A DNA stretch of 64,000 bases. It comes from DASXUG01 sp964620425. GTDB lineage: Bacteria; Pseudomonadota; Gammaproteobacteria; Burkholderiales; Methylophilaceae. Of the stretch, positions 17,382-27,446 are shown piece after piece. The stretch lies in the NCBI GenBank assembly GCA_964620425.1, contig CAZUGV010000004.1, positions 145,859 to 209,858 on the forward strand, given 5' to 3'. Under the pieces are notes generated by a model. It saw nothing but the letters and a program-made list of their open reading frames with translations. It was not told the DNA's origin and made no database searches. A program made the translations under genes and the position numbers. Position 1 is the stretch's first letter. Each line of letters opens with the position of its first letter.

Positions 17382-17447
17382 ATTTGTCAGTGGTTGTGAA
17401 TTGGTGTTAATTTTTTAAATTTTGTTTCAAGTCTTAAAGGTTAAGTA

Positions 17448-18674
17448 ATGGGTGATGTTAAGAAAGTAGTATTAGCGTATTCGGGTGGGTTGGACACCTC
17501 TGTAATTCTTAAATGGTTGCAAGACACCTATCAGGCTGAAGTCGTCACTTTCACTGCGGATTTAGGTCAGGGCGAAGAGCTTGAGCCTGCGCGTGTTAAG
17601 GCGCAAGCGGCAGGCGTTAAAGAGATTTACATTGATGACGTGCGTGAAGAGTTTGTGCGTGATTTCGTGTTCCCGATGTTCCGCGCCAATACGGTTTATG
17701 AAGGTGAGTATCTGCTCGGTACTTCTATTGCGCGCCCCTTGATTGCCAAACGCTTAATTGAAATCGCGGCAGAAACCAAAGCGGATGCGATTTCTCATGG
17801 CGCAACAGGTAAGGGCAATGACCAAGTGCGTTTTGAGTTGGGCGCGTATGCGTTAAACCCCAACATTCAAATTATCGCTCCATGGCGTGAGTGGGATTTA
17901 CTCAGCCGTGAAAAGCTCATGGCTTATGCTGAAAAGCATGGCATCGTGGTCGATATGAAGCACAAACAAGGTGGTAGCCCATATTCTATGGATGCTAACT
18001 TGTTGCACATTTCATACGAAGGTCGCCACTTAGAAAACCCTGCTGCAGAAGCAGAAGAAACTATGTGGCGTTGGACAGTTTCGCCAGAAAAAGCACCAGA
18101 TGCCGCAGAATATTTGGATATTGAATACGCGAATGGCGACCCTGTTAGCATCAATGGCAAAGCGATGAAAGCGCATGAAATATTGGCTTTCCTAAACACA
18201 GTGGGCGGTAAGCATGGCGTTGGTCGCTTAGATTTAGTAGAAAACCGCTATGTGGGTATGAAGTCTCGCGGTTGCTACGAAACCCCAGGCGGCACCATTA
18301 TGTTAAAAGCGCATCGTGCGATTGAAAGTATTACCTTAGACCGAGAAGTGGCGCATTTGAAAGACGATTTAATGCCACGTTACGCCAGTATGATTTACAA
18401 CGGCTACTGGTGGAGTCCAGAGCGTATCGCGTTACAAACATTAATTGATCATACCCAAAAAACTGTTAACGGTTGGGTGCGCGTTAAGTTGTATAAAGGT
18501 AATGTCATCGTGGTTGGGCGTGATAGCAAAACTGATTCACTTTTTGATTCAACCATTGCGACGTTTGAAGATGACAAAGGCGCTTACGATCAAAAAGATG
18601 CAGCAGGTTTTATTAAGTTAAATGCCTTAAGAATGCGTATTGCTGCAAATTTAAGAGTCAAAAATAAATCATAA
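17448..18674 (+). CDS. argG: Argininosuccinate synthase
   Basis: 408 residues; ATP-dependent ligation of citrulline and aspartate. The N-terminal PP-loop AYSGGLDTSVILKWL binds ATP, and SHGATGKGNDQVRFE and SPYSMDANL mark the substrate site. Full length and collinear with the family. It follows the small membrane gene by 66 bp, so it may have its own promoter or be read from argD. Confidence 0.97.
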   Translation: MGDVKKVVLAYSGGLDTSVILKWLQDTYQAEVVTFTADLGQGEELEPARVKAQAAGVKEIYIDDVREEFVRDFVFPMFRANTVYEGEYLLGTSIARPLIAKRLIEIAAETKADAISHGATGKGNDQVRFELGAYALNPNIQIIAPWREWDLLSREKLMAYAEKHGIVVDMKHKQGGSPYSMDANLLHISYEGRHLENPAAEAEETMWRWTVSPEKAPDAAEYLDIEYANGDPVSINGKAMKAHEILAFLNTVGGKHGVGRLDLVENRYVGMKSRGCYETPGGTIMLKAHRAIESITLDREVAHLKDDLMPRYASMIYNGYWWSPERIALQTLIDHTQKTVNGWVRVKLYKGNVIVVGRDSKTDSLFDSTIATFEDDKGAYDQKDAAGFIKLNALRMRIAANLRVKNKS

Positions 18675-18691
18675 ATTTAGGGAGAGTGAAC

Positions 18692-19003
18692 ATGGCACAA
18701 TTTGATAATGTGAGTGTAAAGAAAAAAGCAAATATTTACTTTGATGGTAAATGTGTCAGCCATACGGTGATGTTTCCCAATGGAACACGTAGCACGATTG
18801 GGGTGATTTTCCCCAGCAGTCTTACCTTTAACACTGCAGCACCTGAGTTGATGGAAATCAGCACGGGTGTTTGTAAAGTGCGCTTAAATGGCGAAACTGA
18901 GTGGAAAACTTATAGTGCTGGCGATAAATTTACTGTGCCAGGTAACTCATCATTTGAGATAGAAACTATTGAAACCCTAGACTACGTTTGCCACTTTGAA
19001 TAA
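18692..19003 (+). CDS. ppnP: Pyrimidine/purine nucleoside phosphorylase
   Basis: 103 residues of the PpnP (formerly UPF0345/DUF1255) cupin family, which phosphorolyses several nucleosides. Seen: VKKKANIYFDGKCVSHTV near the start, the GVI-x-PSS-x-TF segment and VPGNSSFEIE, a cupin-type barrel. ATG 18692 is chosen because GGGAGAG lies just before it; a GTG at 18686 falls inside that site. It lies 17 bp after argG. Confidence 0.9.
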   Translation: MAQFDNVSVKKKANIYFDGKCVSHTVMFPNGTRSTIGVIFPSSLTFNTAAPELMEISTGVCKVRLNGETEWKTYSAGDKFTVPGNSSFEIETIETLDYVCHFE

Positions 19004-19010
19004 TTTGATA

Positions 19011-19088
19011 GCTTGGCTCTGCCACGTTGTTTCGTGCTTGCCGTACTTAATGGTACTGTCATCGCACTCACGCCTTGCATAGCCAGCG
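19011..19088. repeat. Imperfect dyad-symmetric element between ppnP and the yajQ-like gene
   Basis: Three nested complementary pairs are seen: TGGCT 19014 / AGCCA 19081, GTGC 19034 / GCAC 19064, GTAC 19043 / GTAC 19053. Together they could form a branched or interrupted hairpin covering most of the intergenic space. It has no T-run, so it is not a normal terminator; it may be a member of a dispersed intergenic repeat family. Confidence 0.4.
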
Positions 19089-19115
19089 CTTTATAGATTG
19101 ATGAGGAGTTGAACA

Positions 19116-19610
19116 ATGCCAAGTTTTGATATTAGTTCTGAGGTCGATATGGTCGCGTTGAAAAACGCGATTGATACAGCGGGTAAGCAAATCACGAATC
19201 GTTATGATTTTAAAGGTTCTTCAGCCAAAGTTGAGCTGAATGAGAAAGACAGCATTATTACTATTTTTGGTGATAATGATTTTCAGCTGGATCAAGTCAA
19301 AGATATATTGCTGCCAGCGATGGAAAAGAAAGAGCCAGATTCTACAAAACGTCTTGATTTAAAAGATGTGCAAAAGATTTCAGGCAATAAAGTGAAACAG
19401 GAAATGAAAATTCGCGCTGGGATAGATAGCGATTTAGCAAAACGTATCACCAAATTGATTAAAGACTCTGGCATGAAAGTGCAAGCGAGTATTCAGGGGG
19501 ACACGGTACGCGTTAACGGTGCCAAGCGAGACGTGTTGCAAGAGGCGATTGCCTTTTGTAAAAAGAATGTTACAGATTTTCCATTGCAATTTGGGAACTT
19601 TAGAGATTAA
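19116..19610 (+). CDS. YajQ-family nucleotide-binding protein
   Basis: 164 residues, the usual length for YajQ/UPF0234. Starts MPSFDISSEVD and has ITNRYDFKGS, VKQEMKIRAG and a FPLQFGNFRD end, all family marks. Some family members bind cyclic di-GMP and act with transcription factors; others bind tRNA or GTP, so the function here is uncertain. GAGGAG lies before the ATG. Confidence 0.93.
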   Translation: MPSFDISSEVDMVALKNAIDTAGKQITNRYDFKGSSAKVELNEKDSIITIFGDNDFQLDQVKDILLPAMEKKEPDSTKRLDLKDVQKISGNKVKQEMKIRAGIDSDLAKRITKLIKDSGMKVQASIQGDTVRVNGAKRDVLQEAIAFCKKNVTDFPLQFGNFRD

Positions 19611-19668
19611 AAAATTAACCATAAAGCTCAGTGATTTTTGCGAGCTTGCTGGTTTAAAGGTTTAGATA

Positions 19669-21075
19669 ATGGCAAAAACGCTTTACGATAAATTGTTCGA
19701 CAGTCACGTTGTCCGTGAAGAAAACGGCACAGCATTGTTGTATATTGACCGTCATTTGGTGCATGAAGTCACTAGCCCACAAGCATTTGAAGGCTTGAAA
19801 CTGGCTGGGCGAAAGCTTTGGCGTATTAACTCGGTATTAGCCGTACCAGACCATAATGTGCCAACTACGCCACGTGCTGATGGGGTTGCGGGTATTGTTG
19901 ACCCAATATCTCGTTTGCAAGTGCAAACGCTTGACGAAAACTGTGCAGACTTCGGTGTAACAGAGTTCAAAATGAACGATGTGCGTCAAGGGATTGTGCA
20001 TGTGATTGGCCCTGAACAAGGGGCAACATTACCTGGAATGACTGTTGTTTGCGGAGACTCTCACACAAGTACGCATGGCGCTTTTGGTGCTTTGGCGCAT
20101 GGTATTGGCACCTCAGAAGTTGAGCATGTGATGGCAACACAATGTTTAGTGCAAAAACGCTCAAAATCTATGCAGGTTTTGGTTGACGGTCAATTAGGCA
20201 AAGGCGTTACTGCCAAAGATGTTGCATTGGCGATTATCGGGAAAATCGGTACTGCGGGCGGTACAGGTTATGCCATCGAGTTTGCGGGTTCTGCCATTCG
20301 CGGATTAACCATGGAAGGTCGTATGACTTTGTGCAATATGGCAATCGAGGCGGGCGCACGTGCTGGCATGGTGGCCGTGGACGATACCACCATAGACTAT
20401 GTGAAAGGCCGTCCATTTGCGCCTAAAGCTGATCAGTGGGATGCCGCTGTAGCCTATTGGCACACCTTGCATAGCGATGAAGGTGCGAAATTTGACGCCG
20501 TTGTGACCTTAAAAGCAGAAGATATTCAGCCGCAAGTGACATGGGGTACTTCCCCTGAAATGGTGGTGGGTGTGGACGGCAAAGTACCAAACTTATCACA
20601 AGCCAAAAACGAAGTGCAACGGGGTGATTGGGAGCGTGCTTACACCTATATGGGCTTAACAGCAGATACCCCAATTTCAGACATTAAAATTGATAAAGTA
20701 TTTATCGGCTCATGTACTAACTCACGTATTGAGGATTTACGTGCCGCGGCGACCGTTGCCAAAGGCAAAAAAGTGGCTGGTAATGTCAAATTAGCCTTGG
20801 TTGTGCCAGGCTCTGGCTTGGTAAAAGCACAAGCTGAACAAGAAGGCTTAGATAAGGTTTTTATTGAAGCGGGGTTTGAGTGGCGCGAACCAGGTTGCTC
20901 TATGTGCTTGGCAATGAATGCAGATCGTTTGGAGCCAGGTGAGCGTTGTGCCTCAACTTCAAACCGTAACTTTGAAGGACGCCAAGGGCAGGGTGGGCGT
21001 ACCCACCTAGTGAGCCCTGAGATGGCTGCTGCGGCGGCTGTGGCTGGGCATTTTGTGGATGTCAGAACAATTTAA
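19669..21075 (+). CDS. leuC: 3-isopropylmalate dehydratase, large subunit
   Basis: 468 residues of the aconitase family; with LeuD it isomerises 2- to 3-isopropylmalate in leucine synthesis. The three [4Fe-4S] cysteines are in GSCTNSR and PGCSMCLAMN. CGDSHTSTHGAFGALA and the RNFEGRQGQ element are also seen. It starts the leucine block; an entericidin-like gene separates it from leuD, an arrangement also known in other betaproteobacteria. Confidence 0.97.
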   Translation: MAKTLYDKLFDSHVVREENGTALLYIDRHLVHEVTSPQAFEGLKLAGRKLWRINSVLAVPDHNVPTTPRADGVAGIVDPISRLQVQTLDENCADFGVTEFKMNDVRQGIVHVIGPEQGATLPGMTVVCGDSHTSTHGAFGALAHGIGTSEVEHVMATQCLVQKRSKSMQVLVDGQLGKGVTAKDVALAIIGKIGTAGGTGYAIEFAGSAIRGLTMEGRMTLCNMAIEAGARAGMVAVDDTTIDYVKGRPFAPKADQWDAAVAYWHTLHSDEGAKFDAVVTLKAEDIQPQVTWGTSPEMVVGVDGKVPNLSQAKNEVQRGDWERAYTYMGLTADTPISDIKIDKVFIGSCTNSRIEDLRAAATVAKGKKVAGNVKLALVVPGSGLVKAQAEQEGLDKVFIEAGFEWREPGCSMCLAMNADRLEPGERCASTSNRNFEGRQGQGGRTHLVSPEMAAAAAVAGHFVDVRTI

Positions 21076-21090
21076 ATAAAGGGTATGGCA

Positions 21091-21210
21091 ATGAAAAAAG
21101 TATATATGCTATTAGTGGTTTCAGCTTTTCTAGCAGGCTGTAACACTGTGGATGGTTTGGGTAAAGACCTGGAAAAAGCGGGCGAAGCCGTTCAGCGCTC
21201 TACTAAATAA
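21091..21210 (+). CDS. Entericidin A/B-type small lipoprotein
   Basis: 39 residues from ATG 21091, with AAAGGG seven bases upstream; ATG 21085 is an alternative but too close to that site. The signal has a lipobox LAGC (Cys17), and the mature part (NTVDGLGKDLEKAGEAV) is the short amphipathic helix of entericidin-like lipoproteins. It sits between leuC and leuD, probably in the same transcript. Entericidins affect envelope stability, but a role here is unproven. Confidence 0.85.
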   Translation: MKKVYMLLVVSAFLAGCNTVDGLGKDLEKAGEAVQRSTK

Positions 21211-21260
21211 ACCTAGTAAATAAAACCCAGCCATCGCTAAATTATTACATTAGAAAAGAT

Positions 21261-21899
21261 ATGAAACCATTTACCTTACATCAAGGTTTAGTCGTGCCAT
21301 TGGATCGAGCCAATGTGGATACCGATGCGATTATCCCTAAACAATTTTTAAAATCGATTAAACGTAGCGGTTTTGGTCCAAATGCGTTTGATGAATGGCG
21401 TTATCTGGATCATGGCGAGCCAGGTATGGATAACAGCCAACGTAAAATCAATCCAGATTTTGTGTTGAATCAGCCCCGCTATCAAGGCGCTAGTATCTTA
21501 TTGACGCGTGAAAATTTCGGCTGTGGTTCAAGCCGCGAGCATGCGCCTTGGGCGCTTGAAGATTACGGTTTTCGTGCCATTATTGCCCCAAGTTACGCTG
21601 ATATTTTCTTCAACAACTGTTTTAAAAATGGCATGTTGCCCATTGTGTTAAGTGATGAGATTGTTGATAGTTTATTTAAGGCCGTTGAGTCAAATCCAGG
21701 CTATAAATTGACGGTTGATTTAAATAAACAAACGGTGAACACGCCTGATGGTCACGCCTATACCTTTGAGGTAGATGCTGTGCGTAAACACAATTTACTC
21801 AATGGCTTAGATGATATTGGCTTAACCCTGCAACATGTTGACGCTATTAAAGCATTTGAAGTCAAACACAAGGCGGCTCAGCCTTGGTTATTTAATTAA
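21261..21899 (+). CDS. leuD: 3-isopropylmalate dehydratase, small subunit
   Basis: 212 residues, the swivelling domain partner of LeuC. Family marks: ANVDTDAIIPKQFLK near the N-terminus and FGCGSSREHAPWAL, the substrate loop. Standard length and no defects. It lies 50 bp after the entericidin-like gene and 39 bp before leuB. Confidence 0.97.
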   Translation: MKPFTLHQGLVVPLDRANVDTDAIIPKQFLKSIKRSGFGPNAFDEWRYLDHGEPGMDNSQRKINPDFVLNQPRYQGASILLTRENFGCGSSREHAPWALEDYGFRAIIAPSYADIFFNNCFKNGMLPIVLSDEIVDSLFKAVESNPGYKLTVDLNKQTVNTPDGHAYTFEVDAVRKHNLLNGLDDIGLTLQHVDAIKAFEVKHKAAQPWLFN

Positions 21900-21938
21900 G
21901 TGTGCTCGTTTAATTTATAAATTTAAGGTCTAAGAAGA

Positions 21939-22994
21939 ATGAAAATTGCAGTACTTCCAGGTGATGGCATTGGTCCAGAAATCGTTGCACAGGCAGTGAA
22001 CGTATTAAATGCACTAGGTTTAAATCTAGAAATGACGGAAGCGCCTATTGGTGGCGCAGGTTATGAGGCTGCTGGCGATCCGCTACCAGACGCAACTTTA
22101 AAACTAGCAAAAGAGGCTGATGCAGTATTGTTAGGTGCAGTTGGTGATTGGAAATACGATAAATTAGAGCGTCATTTGCGCCCAGAGCGCGGCTTGTTGC
22201 GCATTCGAAAAGAGCTGAATTTATTTGCCAATTTGCGCCCAGCGTTGTTATACCCTGAACTAGCTTCAGCTTCTACGCTAAAACCTGAAGTGGTTTCAGG
22301 CTTGGATATTATGATTGTGCGTGAGTTGACGGGCGATATTTACTTTGGTCAGCCACGTGGTATTTCCACCTTGGAAAACGGTGAGCGCGAAGGCATTAAC
22401 ACCATGCGCTATAACGAATCTGAGATTAAGCGTATTGGTCGCGTAGCCTTTGAAATTGCGATGAAACGTAACAAAAAAGTGTGCTCAGTAGATAAAGCCA
22501 ATGTCTTGGAAACCACTGAACTTTGGCGTCAGGTGATGATTGAGCTATCTGCCGAATACCCAGAAGTCGAGTTGACGCATATGTATGTGGATAATGCTGC
22601 CATGCAGTTGGTTCGCGCGCCAAAACAGTTTGACGTGATGGTAACAGGTAATATTTTCGGCGATATTTTGTCAGACGAAGCTTCTATGCTTACAGGCTCT
22701 ATCGGCATGTTACCTTCTGCATCATTAGATGCGAATAACAAGGGTATGTACGAGCCCAGTCATGGCTCAGCCCCTGATATTGCGGGTAAGAATATTGCCA
22801 ATCCATTAGCGACAATTTTATCTGCTGCGATGATGTTACGTTACACATTTAACGATGAAACCAATGCTACACGCGTTGAAAATGCCGTGAAAAAAGCATT
22901 AGCAGCAGGTTATAGAACTGCTGATATTTGGACTGAAGGCACGAATAAAGTGACTTGCTCTGAAATGGGTGCGGCAGTAGTGGCCGCATTGTAA
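21939..22994 (+). CDS. leuB: 3-isopropylmalate dehydrogenase
   Basis: 351 residues; oxidatively decarboxylates 3-isopropylmalate using NAD. Seen: GDGIGPEIV at the N-terminus, substrate arginines in LRPERGLLRIRKEL and IVRELTGDIYFG, metal-binding aspartates in TGNIFGDILSDEASML, and the NAD-site GSAPDIAGK. Full length. It precedes asd by 22 bp in the same strand block. Confidence 0.97.
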   Translation: MKIAVLPGDGIGPEIVAQAVNVLNALGLNLEMTEAPIGGAGYEAAGDPLPDATLKLAKEADAVLLGAVGDWKYDKLERHLRPERGLLRIRKELNLFANLRPALLYPELASASTLKPEVVSGLDIMIVRELTGDIYFGQPRGISTLENGEREGINTMRYNESEIKRIGRVAFEIAMKRNKKVCSVDKANVLETTELWRQVMIELSAEYPEVELTHMYVDNAAMQLVRAPKQFDVMVTGNIFGDILSDEASMLTGSIGMLPSASLDANNKGMYEPSHGSAPDIAGKNIANPLATILSAAMMLRYTFNDETNATRVENAVKKALAAGYRTADIWTEGTNKVTCSEMGAAVVAAL

Positions 22995-23016
22995 AAAGTT
23001 TTTTGGAATAAACAAT

Positions 23017-24129
23017 ATGTTAAAAGTTGGTCTAGTCGGTTGGCGCGGTATGGTGGGTTCTGTGCTCATGCAACGCATGATGCAAGAGAATGATTTTGCA
23101 CACATCGAGCCGCAATTTTTCACCACCTCACAAGTGGGTGGTGCAGCGCCAAATGTCGGCAAAGATTCACCAGCATTAAAAGATGCTAAAAAAATCGCTG
23201 ACTTGAAAGCCATGGATGTAATCGTATCTTGCCAAGGTGGCGATTACACCACTGAAGTGTTTCCGCAATTGCGTCAAGCAGGTTGGAAAGGGCATTGGAT
23301 AGATGCTGCATCAAGCCTGCGTATTGAAAAAGACGCCGTCATTATTCTCGATCCTGTGAATAGGCACGTGATTCAAGACGCGTTAAGCAAAGGTGGCACT
23401 AACTGGATAGGTGGCAACTGCACTGTTTCGCTGATGCTCATGGCTTTAAATGGTTTGTTTAAAGCGGATTTAGTTGAGTGGGCAACCTCCATGACTTATC
23501 AAGCAGCTTCGGGCGCTGGTGCGCAGAATATGCGTGAGTTGATTAACCAAATGGGGGTTGTAAATCAATCGGTTGCTAGCTTATTGGCTGACCCAGCTTC
23601 AGCAATTTTAGAAATTGATAAAACCGTTGCTGATACTATCCGCTCAGATGACTTTCCCGCGCAGAATTTTGGCGTACCATTAGCTGGCAGTTTAATTCCT
23701 TGGATAGATAAGGATCTAGGCAATGGACAAAGCAAAGAAGAGTGGAAGGGTGGCGTAGAAACCAACAAAATTTTAGGGCGTGAAGCGAACCCTATTGCCA
23801 TTGACGGTTTATGTGTTCGCATTGGTGCTATGCGCTGTCACTCACAAGCTTTAACTATTAAATTAAAAAAGAATGTGCCGTTGGATGAAATTAACGACAT
23901 GCTCAATCAAGCTAACGCATGGGCAGAAGTGGTGCCCAATGAACGTGAAGCATCTATGAAGTTACTTACCCCCGCTGCGGTTACAGGTGGTCTGAAAACC
24001 CCAGTAGGCCGAATTCGCAAATTAGCGATGGGTGGTGAGTACATTTCTGCATTTACTGTCGGGGACCAATTGTTGTGGGGTGCTGCTGAACCTTTAAGAA
24101 GGATGCTAAGAATCTTAATTGAGGCCTAA
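23017..24129 (+). CDS. asd: Aspartate-semialdehyde dehydrogenase
   Basis: 370 residues, the longer gamma/beta-proteobacterial form. It reduces aspartyl phosphate to the semialdehyde for Met, Thr, Lys and diaminopimelate synthesis. GWRGMVGSVL forms the NADP site, and the nucleophile is Cys135 in GGNCTVSL. The order leuB-asd-fimV-truA is the classical arrangement of this region in beta- and gammaproteobacteria. Confidence 0.97.
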   Translation: MLKVGLVGWRGMVGSVLMQRMMQENDFAHIEPQFFTTSQVGGAAPNVGKDSPALKDAKKIADLKAMDVIVSCQGGDYTTEVFPQLRQAGWKGHWIDAASSLRIEKDAVIILDPVNRHVIQDALSKGGTNWIGGNCTVSLMLMALNGLFKADLVEWATSMTYQAASGAGAQNMRELINQMGVVNQSVASLLADPASAILEIDKTVADTIRSDDFPAQNFGVPLAGSLIPWIDKDLGNGQSKEEWKGGVETNKILGREANPIAIDGLCVRIGAMRCHSQALTIKLKKNVPLDEINDMLNQANAWAEVVPNEREASMKLLTPAAVTGGLKTPVGRIRKLAMGGEYISAFTVGDQLLWGAAEPLRRMLRILIEA

Positions 24130-24267
24130 AATAGCATTTTATTTGGCTATTGCAGGTGACAATTTTGGTTTAGCATTCACTGGTAAAGTTTCATGTGAAC
24201 TTGCAACACTAACTATATGATGTTAATTTGATATCGCTAGTTATTAAGTCTAGATTAAGGTGAAAAA

Positions 24268-27200
24268 GTGCATCAATTAAAAATTAAGCGCTTATTGGCG
24301 GCTGTGTCCTTGGCTTTGATGCCGCTTTTGATTGTACCTCAGATGTCATTCGCGGCAGGTTTGGGTAAGCTGAGAGTTAACTCTGGCTTAGGTGAGCCGC
24401 TGAGTGCTGAAATTGATGTGCTTTCTGCAACGAATGCAGAGTTGGATTCATTAGAAGCTAAAATCGCTTCAGACTCGGTGTATGAATCTCAAGGTATTGA
24501 TCGTCCATCACTCTACAATGCTATTCGGGTAGAAGTGAAGAAAAAGAATGGTGGCGCTGTGCTTAAGTTGAGCAGTGCCGAAGCCATTACTGAGCCATTT
24601 CTGGATATGCTAATTCAAATGGATTGGGGCTCAGGTCAGCTCTTACGTGAATATAATCTTTTGCTTGACCCCCCAGGCTACAATAAAGCGCCTACCATTA
24701 ATGTGTCTAAAGAAGAATCGCCAACTGCCAAGTCAGAGGGCTCTGCTCTAACAGCGGCTGAAGATGATCATCAGTCAATTAAGAAATCAAACAAGAAGTC
24801 TGCTAAAAAAATAGCAAAAGTGATGACCAAGCTTGATCAGTCTGGTGGCGAAGCTGCGCATCAGGCACAAGGCGAGCCTGTACAAAAAACTGAATCTAAT
24901 CAGGATAATCCTAAAGATTACACTACCAAGTCTGGTGATTCATTATCAAATATTGCTAAGAAATCCCTGCAGGATGGCGTGAGCTTAGATCAGTACATGG
25001 TAGCAATGTTTCGCGCCAATCAAGATGCATTTCAGCGACAAAATATGAACCGACTGAAAGTCGGTCAAATCGTCAAAGCCCCTTCTGTTGATGAAGCGAT
25101 GGCAATTCCGCTAGCAGAAGCAAGAAAAGAGGTTGTTTTACATTCCAAGGATTGGAGTAGTTATAAAAACAACTTGGCCGATCAAGTGGAGAAAAGTGCT
25201 GGTCAAGATGAAGCTTCACCAGTTGAAAATCAGGCCAAAGGTAAGATCTCTGCCAAAGCTGAGGATAAATCTACAACATCAACTGAGCCGCGCGATGTTG
25301 TTAAGTTATCTAAGAGTGATAATAAAGCTACCAACGCATCAAAAACTCAATTAAACGCTTTGCAAGATGAGCTTTCTGCACGGGATAATGCAATTAAAGA
25401 GGCAAATATCAAAGCGGCAATGCTTGAGAAGCGTATTTCAGATATGGAAAAGCTATTGACGCTTAAAAATCAGGGATTAGCTGAAGCACAAAAAAATGCG
25501 ACAACAAATCAAGAGCCAACCAAACCATCTGAAGATACAAGAAATGTTGAAGCAAAGCCGGTTGTTGAACCACCAAAGCCAGAAGCTTCAAAGTCGACTG
25601 AAGTAGCAACTCCAAGCGAGCCTCATTACGCTGAAGTTGTCACGCCTTCACTTAAGCCAGCAACTTCAAGTGAATCAAAGCCTGCAGAGGCACTAAAATC
25701 TCCTGAACCAAAAACAAACGAGGAGGCTACAGCCCCATCTATGTTTGATGGGTTGTTATCTGACCCGATTATGTTAGGGGGGGCTGCTGGCGGATTAGCT
25801 TTGTTAGGCGGTGCATGGCTGTTTGTTCGGAATAAAAGAAAACGCGGTTTAGATAGTCTTGAAAAAGCTATACAAACCACCAGCGGGCTGAAAGAAAATA
25901 CTGTATTTGGAAATACAGAAGGCGCAAGTATTGGTTCAGGTACAACCTCCTTCCTCACTGACTTTTCACAAAGCGGTGGCGGTATGATTGATACGCATGA
26001 TGTTGATCCGATTGCTGAGGCAGAGGTTTACATGGCTTATGGTCGCGATGCACAAGCTGAAGAAATATTAAAAGATGCGATTGCTAAAGACCCTAAACGT
26101 GCTGAGCTACACTTGAAATTATTAGAGCTTTACGCTGGGCGTAAAGATACACAATCCTTTGAAACAGTTGCAGGTGAGTTATATAGCACGCTTGGCGCTG
26201 AAGATCCATTGTGGGCCAAAGCCTCAGCGTTAGGTCGCACTTTAGACCCAAACAATCCCCTATATCAAGCTGGCGAGTCCGAGGCAATACCTTCTTCACT
26301 ACAAGGTGCAGGGACGGATTTTGCTGATGCGCTGTCTGATTCAAGTCTTGCTGAAACTGAGTATGCAGTATCTGAAGAAGTGCAATATGACTTGGGTGAA
26401 GATGTAACTGATGATGCTATGTCTATAGCTGAAATGGATGCAGATTTTGCTGCTATTGAAGGGTTTGATTTGGCAGAAAAGGCTTCCCCTGAGTTGGAGT
26501 TTAGCCTAGAACAAAATGATGATGACGAAGTTGATTCGTTGGCAGATAAACCGCTGCCTGAGGTGGCGGTAGGTGCTCAAAGCCAGACAGCTGATCATGG
26601 TCTGGATTTCCCTGCGCTGGATCAGGGCTTGGGTGAGCAGGTTTTAGATCAGGTAAGCAGTGAAAATGCATTGGCTGGCGTCGAAAGTAACGAAATTGCG
26701 TTTCCTGACTTCTCAGGTTTTGAGGTGTCTGAAGTTGATAATCCAAAATTGCCTGAATCGGAACTACAAACCACTGAAAATTCTAGCTATCCAGTAGAGG
26801 AGATTGATAAAACTGACGATGATCAATTGGCTAATCTCGCAACTAAGACCCAGGAAAAGTTAGAGGAAATAAACTTGGATCTGCCAGATATTGATGCAGA
26901 TGGTTTTTCTGAAATAGATGCGTTAGCGGATAGTGTGAGTTTAGCAAATGGCGTGAAAGAAATTGACTTAACGCAGGAAGCACTAGCGTTAGATTTGGCA
27001 AATATTGATTTGCCCAGTATCGATTTATCAGACACGGAATTATCAAGTGCTTTGAGTGATGACGCTGAAGATGCGTTAGCGATGACAACGCAAGAGGATT
27101 CACTGAAAAAAGTTTCTGCGTCAGAGATGGATTTTAGCAAGATTGATTTGGATTTAGGTGTTGAGCCTGCAGTTGAAACATCGGAAATAGAGATTGATGG

Positions 27201-27384
27201 ACTTGCTGATGCGTTTGATATGGAAGCCGAGTCATCAGAGGTTGAAACTAAGTTGGATTTGGTGACGGCTTATATTGATATGGGCGACCAAGAAGGTGCT
27301 AAAGAGTTGCTAGACGAAGTCTTAAAAGAGGGCGGTCCTCAACAACGTATACGTGCACAAGATATGCTTAAATCATTAACTTAA
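24268..27384 (+). CDS. fimV: FimV-family polar hub protein
   Basis: 1038 residues from GTG 24268, preceded by AAGGTG. Signal peptide to about residue 30, then the FimV N-terminal domain (GLGKLRVNSGLGEPL), a LysM peptidoglycan-binding domain at about 217-272 (YTTKSGDSLSNIAKK) and a coiled coil at about 355-410. A Pro/Glu-rich stretch leads to one TM helix near 500-522 with an RNKRKRG stop. A long acidic cytoplasmic part follows, ending in the FimV TPR-like domain (LVTAYIDMGDQEGAKELL). FimV organises the pole and type IV pili/twitching in relatives. Location between asd and truA is typical. Confidence 0.92.
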   Translation: MHQLKIKRLLAAVSLALMPLLIVPQMSFAAGLGKLRVNSGLGEPLSAEIDVLSATNAELDSLEAKIASDSVYESQGIDRPSLYNAIRVEVKKKNGGAVLKLSSAEAITEPFLDMLIQMDWGSGQLLREYNLLLDPPGYNKAPTINVSKEESPTAKSEGSALTAAEDDHQSIKKSNKKSAKKIAKVMTKLDQSGGEAAHQAQGEPVQKTESNQDNPKDYTTKSGDSLSNIAKKSLQDGVSLDQYMVAMFRANQDAFQRQNMNRLKVGQIVKAPSVDEAMAIPLAEARKEVVLHSKDWSSYKNNLADQVEKSAGQDEASPVENQAKGKISAKAEDKSTTSTEPRDVVKLSKSDNKATNASKTQLNALQDELSARDNAIKEANIKAAMLEKRISDMEKLLTLKNQGLAEAQKNATTNQEPTKPSEDTRNVEAKPVVEPPKPEASKSTEVATPSEPHYAEVVTPSLKPATSSESKPAEALKSPEPKTNEEATAPSMFDGLLSDPIMLGGAAGGLALLGGAWLFVRNKRKRGLDSLEKAIQTTSGLKENTVFGNTEGASIGSGTTSFLTDFSQSGGGMIDTHDVDPIAEAEVYMAYGRDAQAEEILKDAIAKDPKRAELHLKLLELYAGRKDTQSFETVAGELYSTLGAEDPLWAKASALGRTLDPNNPLYQAGESEAIPSSLQGAGTDFADALSDSSLAETEYAVSEEVQYDLGEDVTDDAMSIAEMDADFAAIEGFDLAEKASPELEFSLEQNDDDEVDSLADKPLPEVAVGAQSQTADHGLDFPALDQGLGEQVLDQVSSENALAGVESNEIAFPDFSGFEVSEVDNPKLPESELQTTENSSYPVEEIDKTDDDQLANLATKTQEKLEEINLDLPDIDADGFSEIDALADSVSLANGVKEIDLTQEALALDLANIDLPSIDLSDTELSSALSDDAEDALAMTTQEDSLKKVSASEMDFSKIDLDLGVEPAVETSEIEIDGLADAFDMEAESSEVETKLDLVTAYIDMGDQEGAKELLDEVLKEGGPQQRIRAQDMLKSLT

Positions 27385-27415
27385 AATATTCCCAGTTCAT
27401 TTTATGATTGTGTTA

Positions 27416-27446
27416 AAAGCCAAGCCTTAAGCGCTTGGCTTTTTTA
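27416..27446 (+). terminator. Intrinsic terminator after fimV
   Basis: AGCCAAGC (27418-27425) pairs with GCTTGGCT (27433-27440) around a seven-base loop, flanked by AA and followed by TTTTT. It separates fimV from the EcfT-like/truA/trp unit. Confidence 0.9.
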
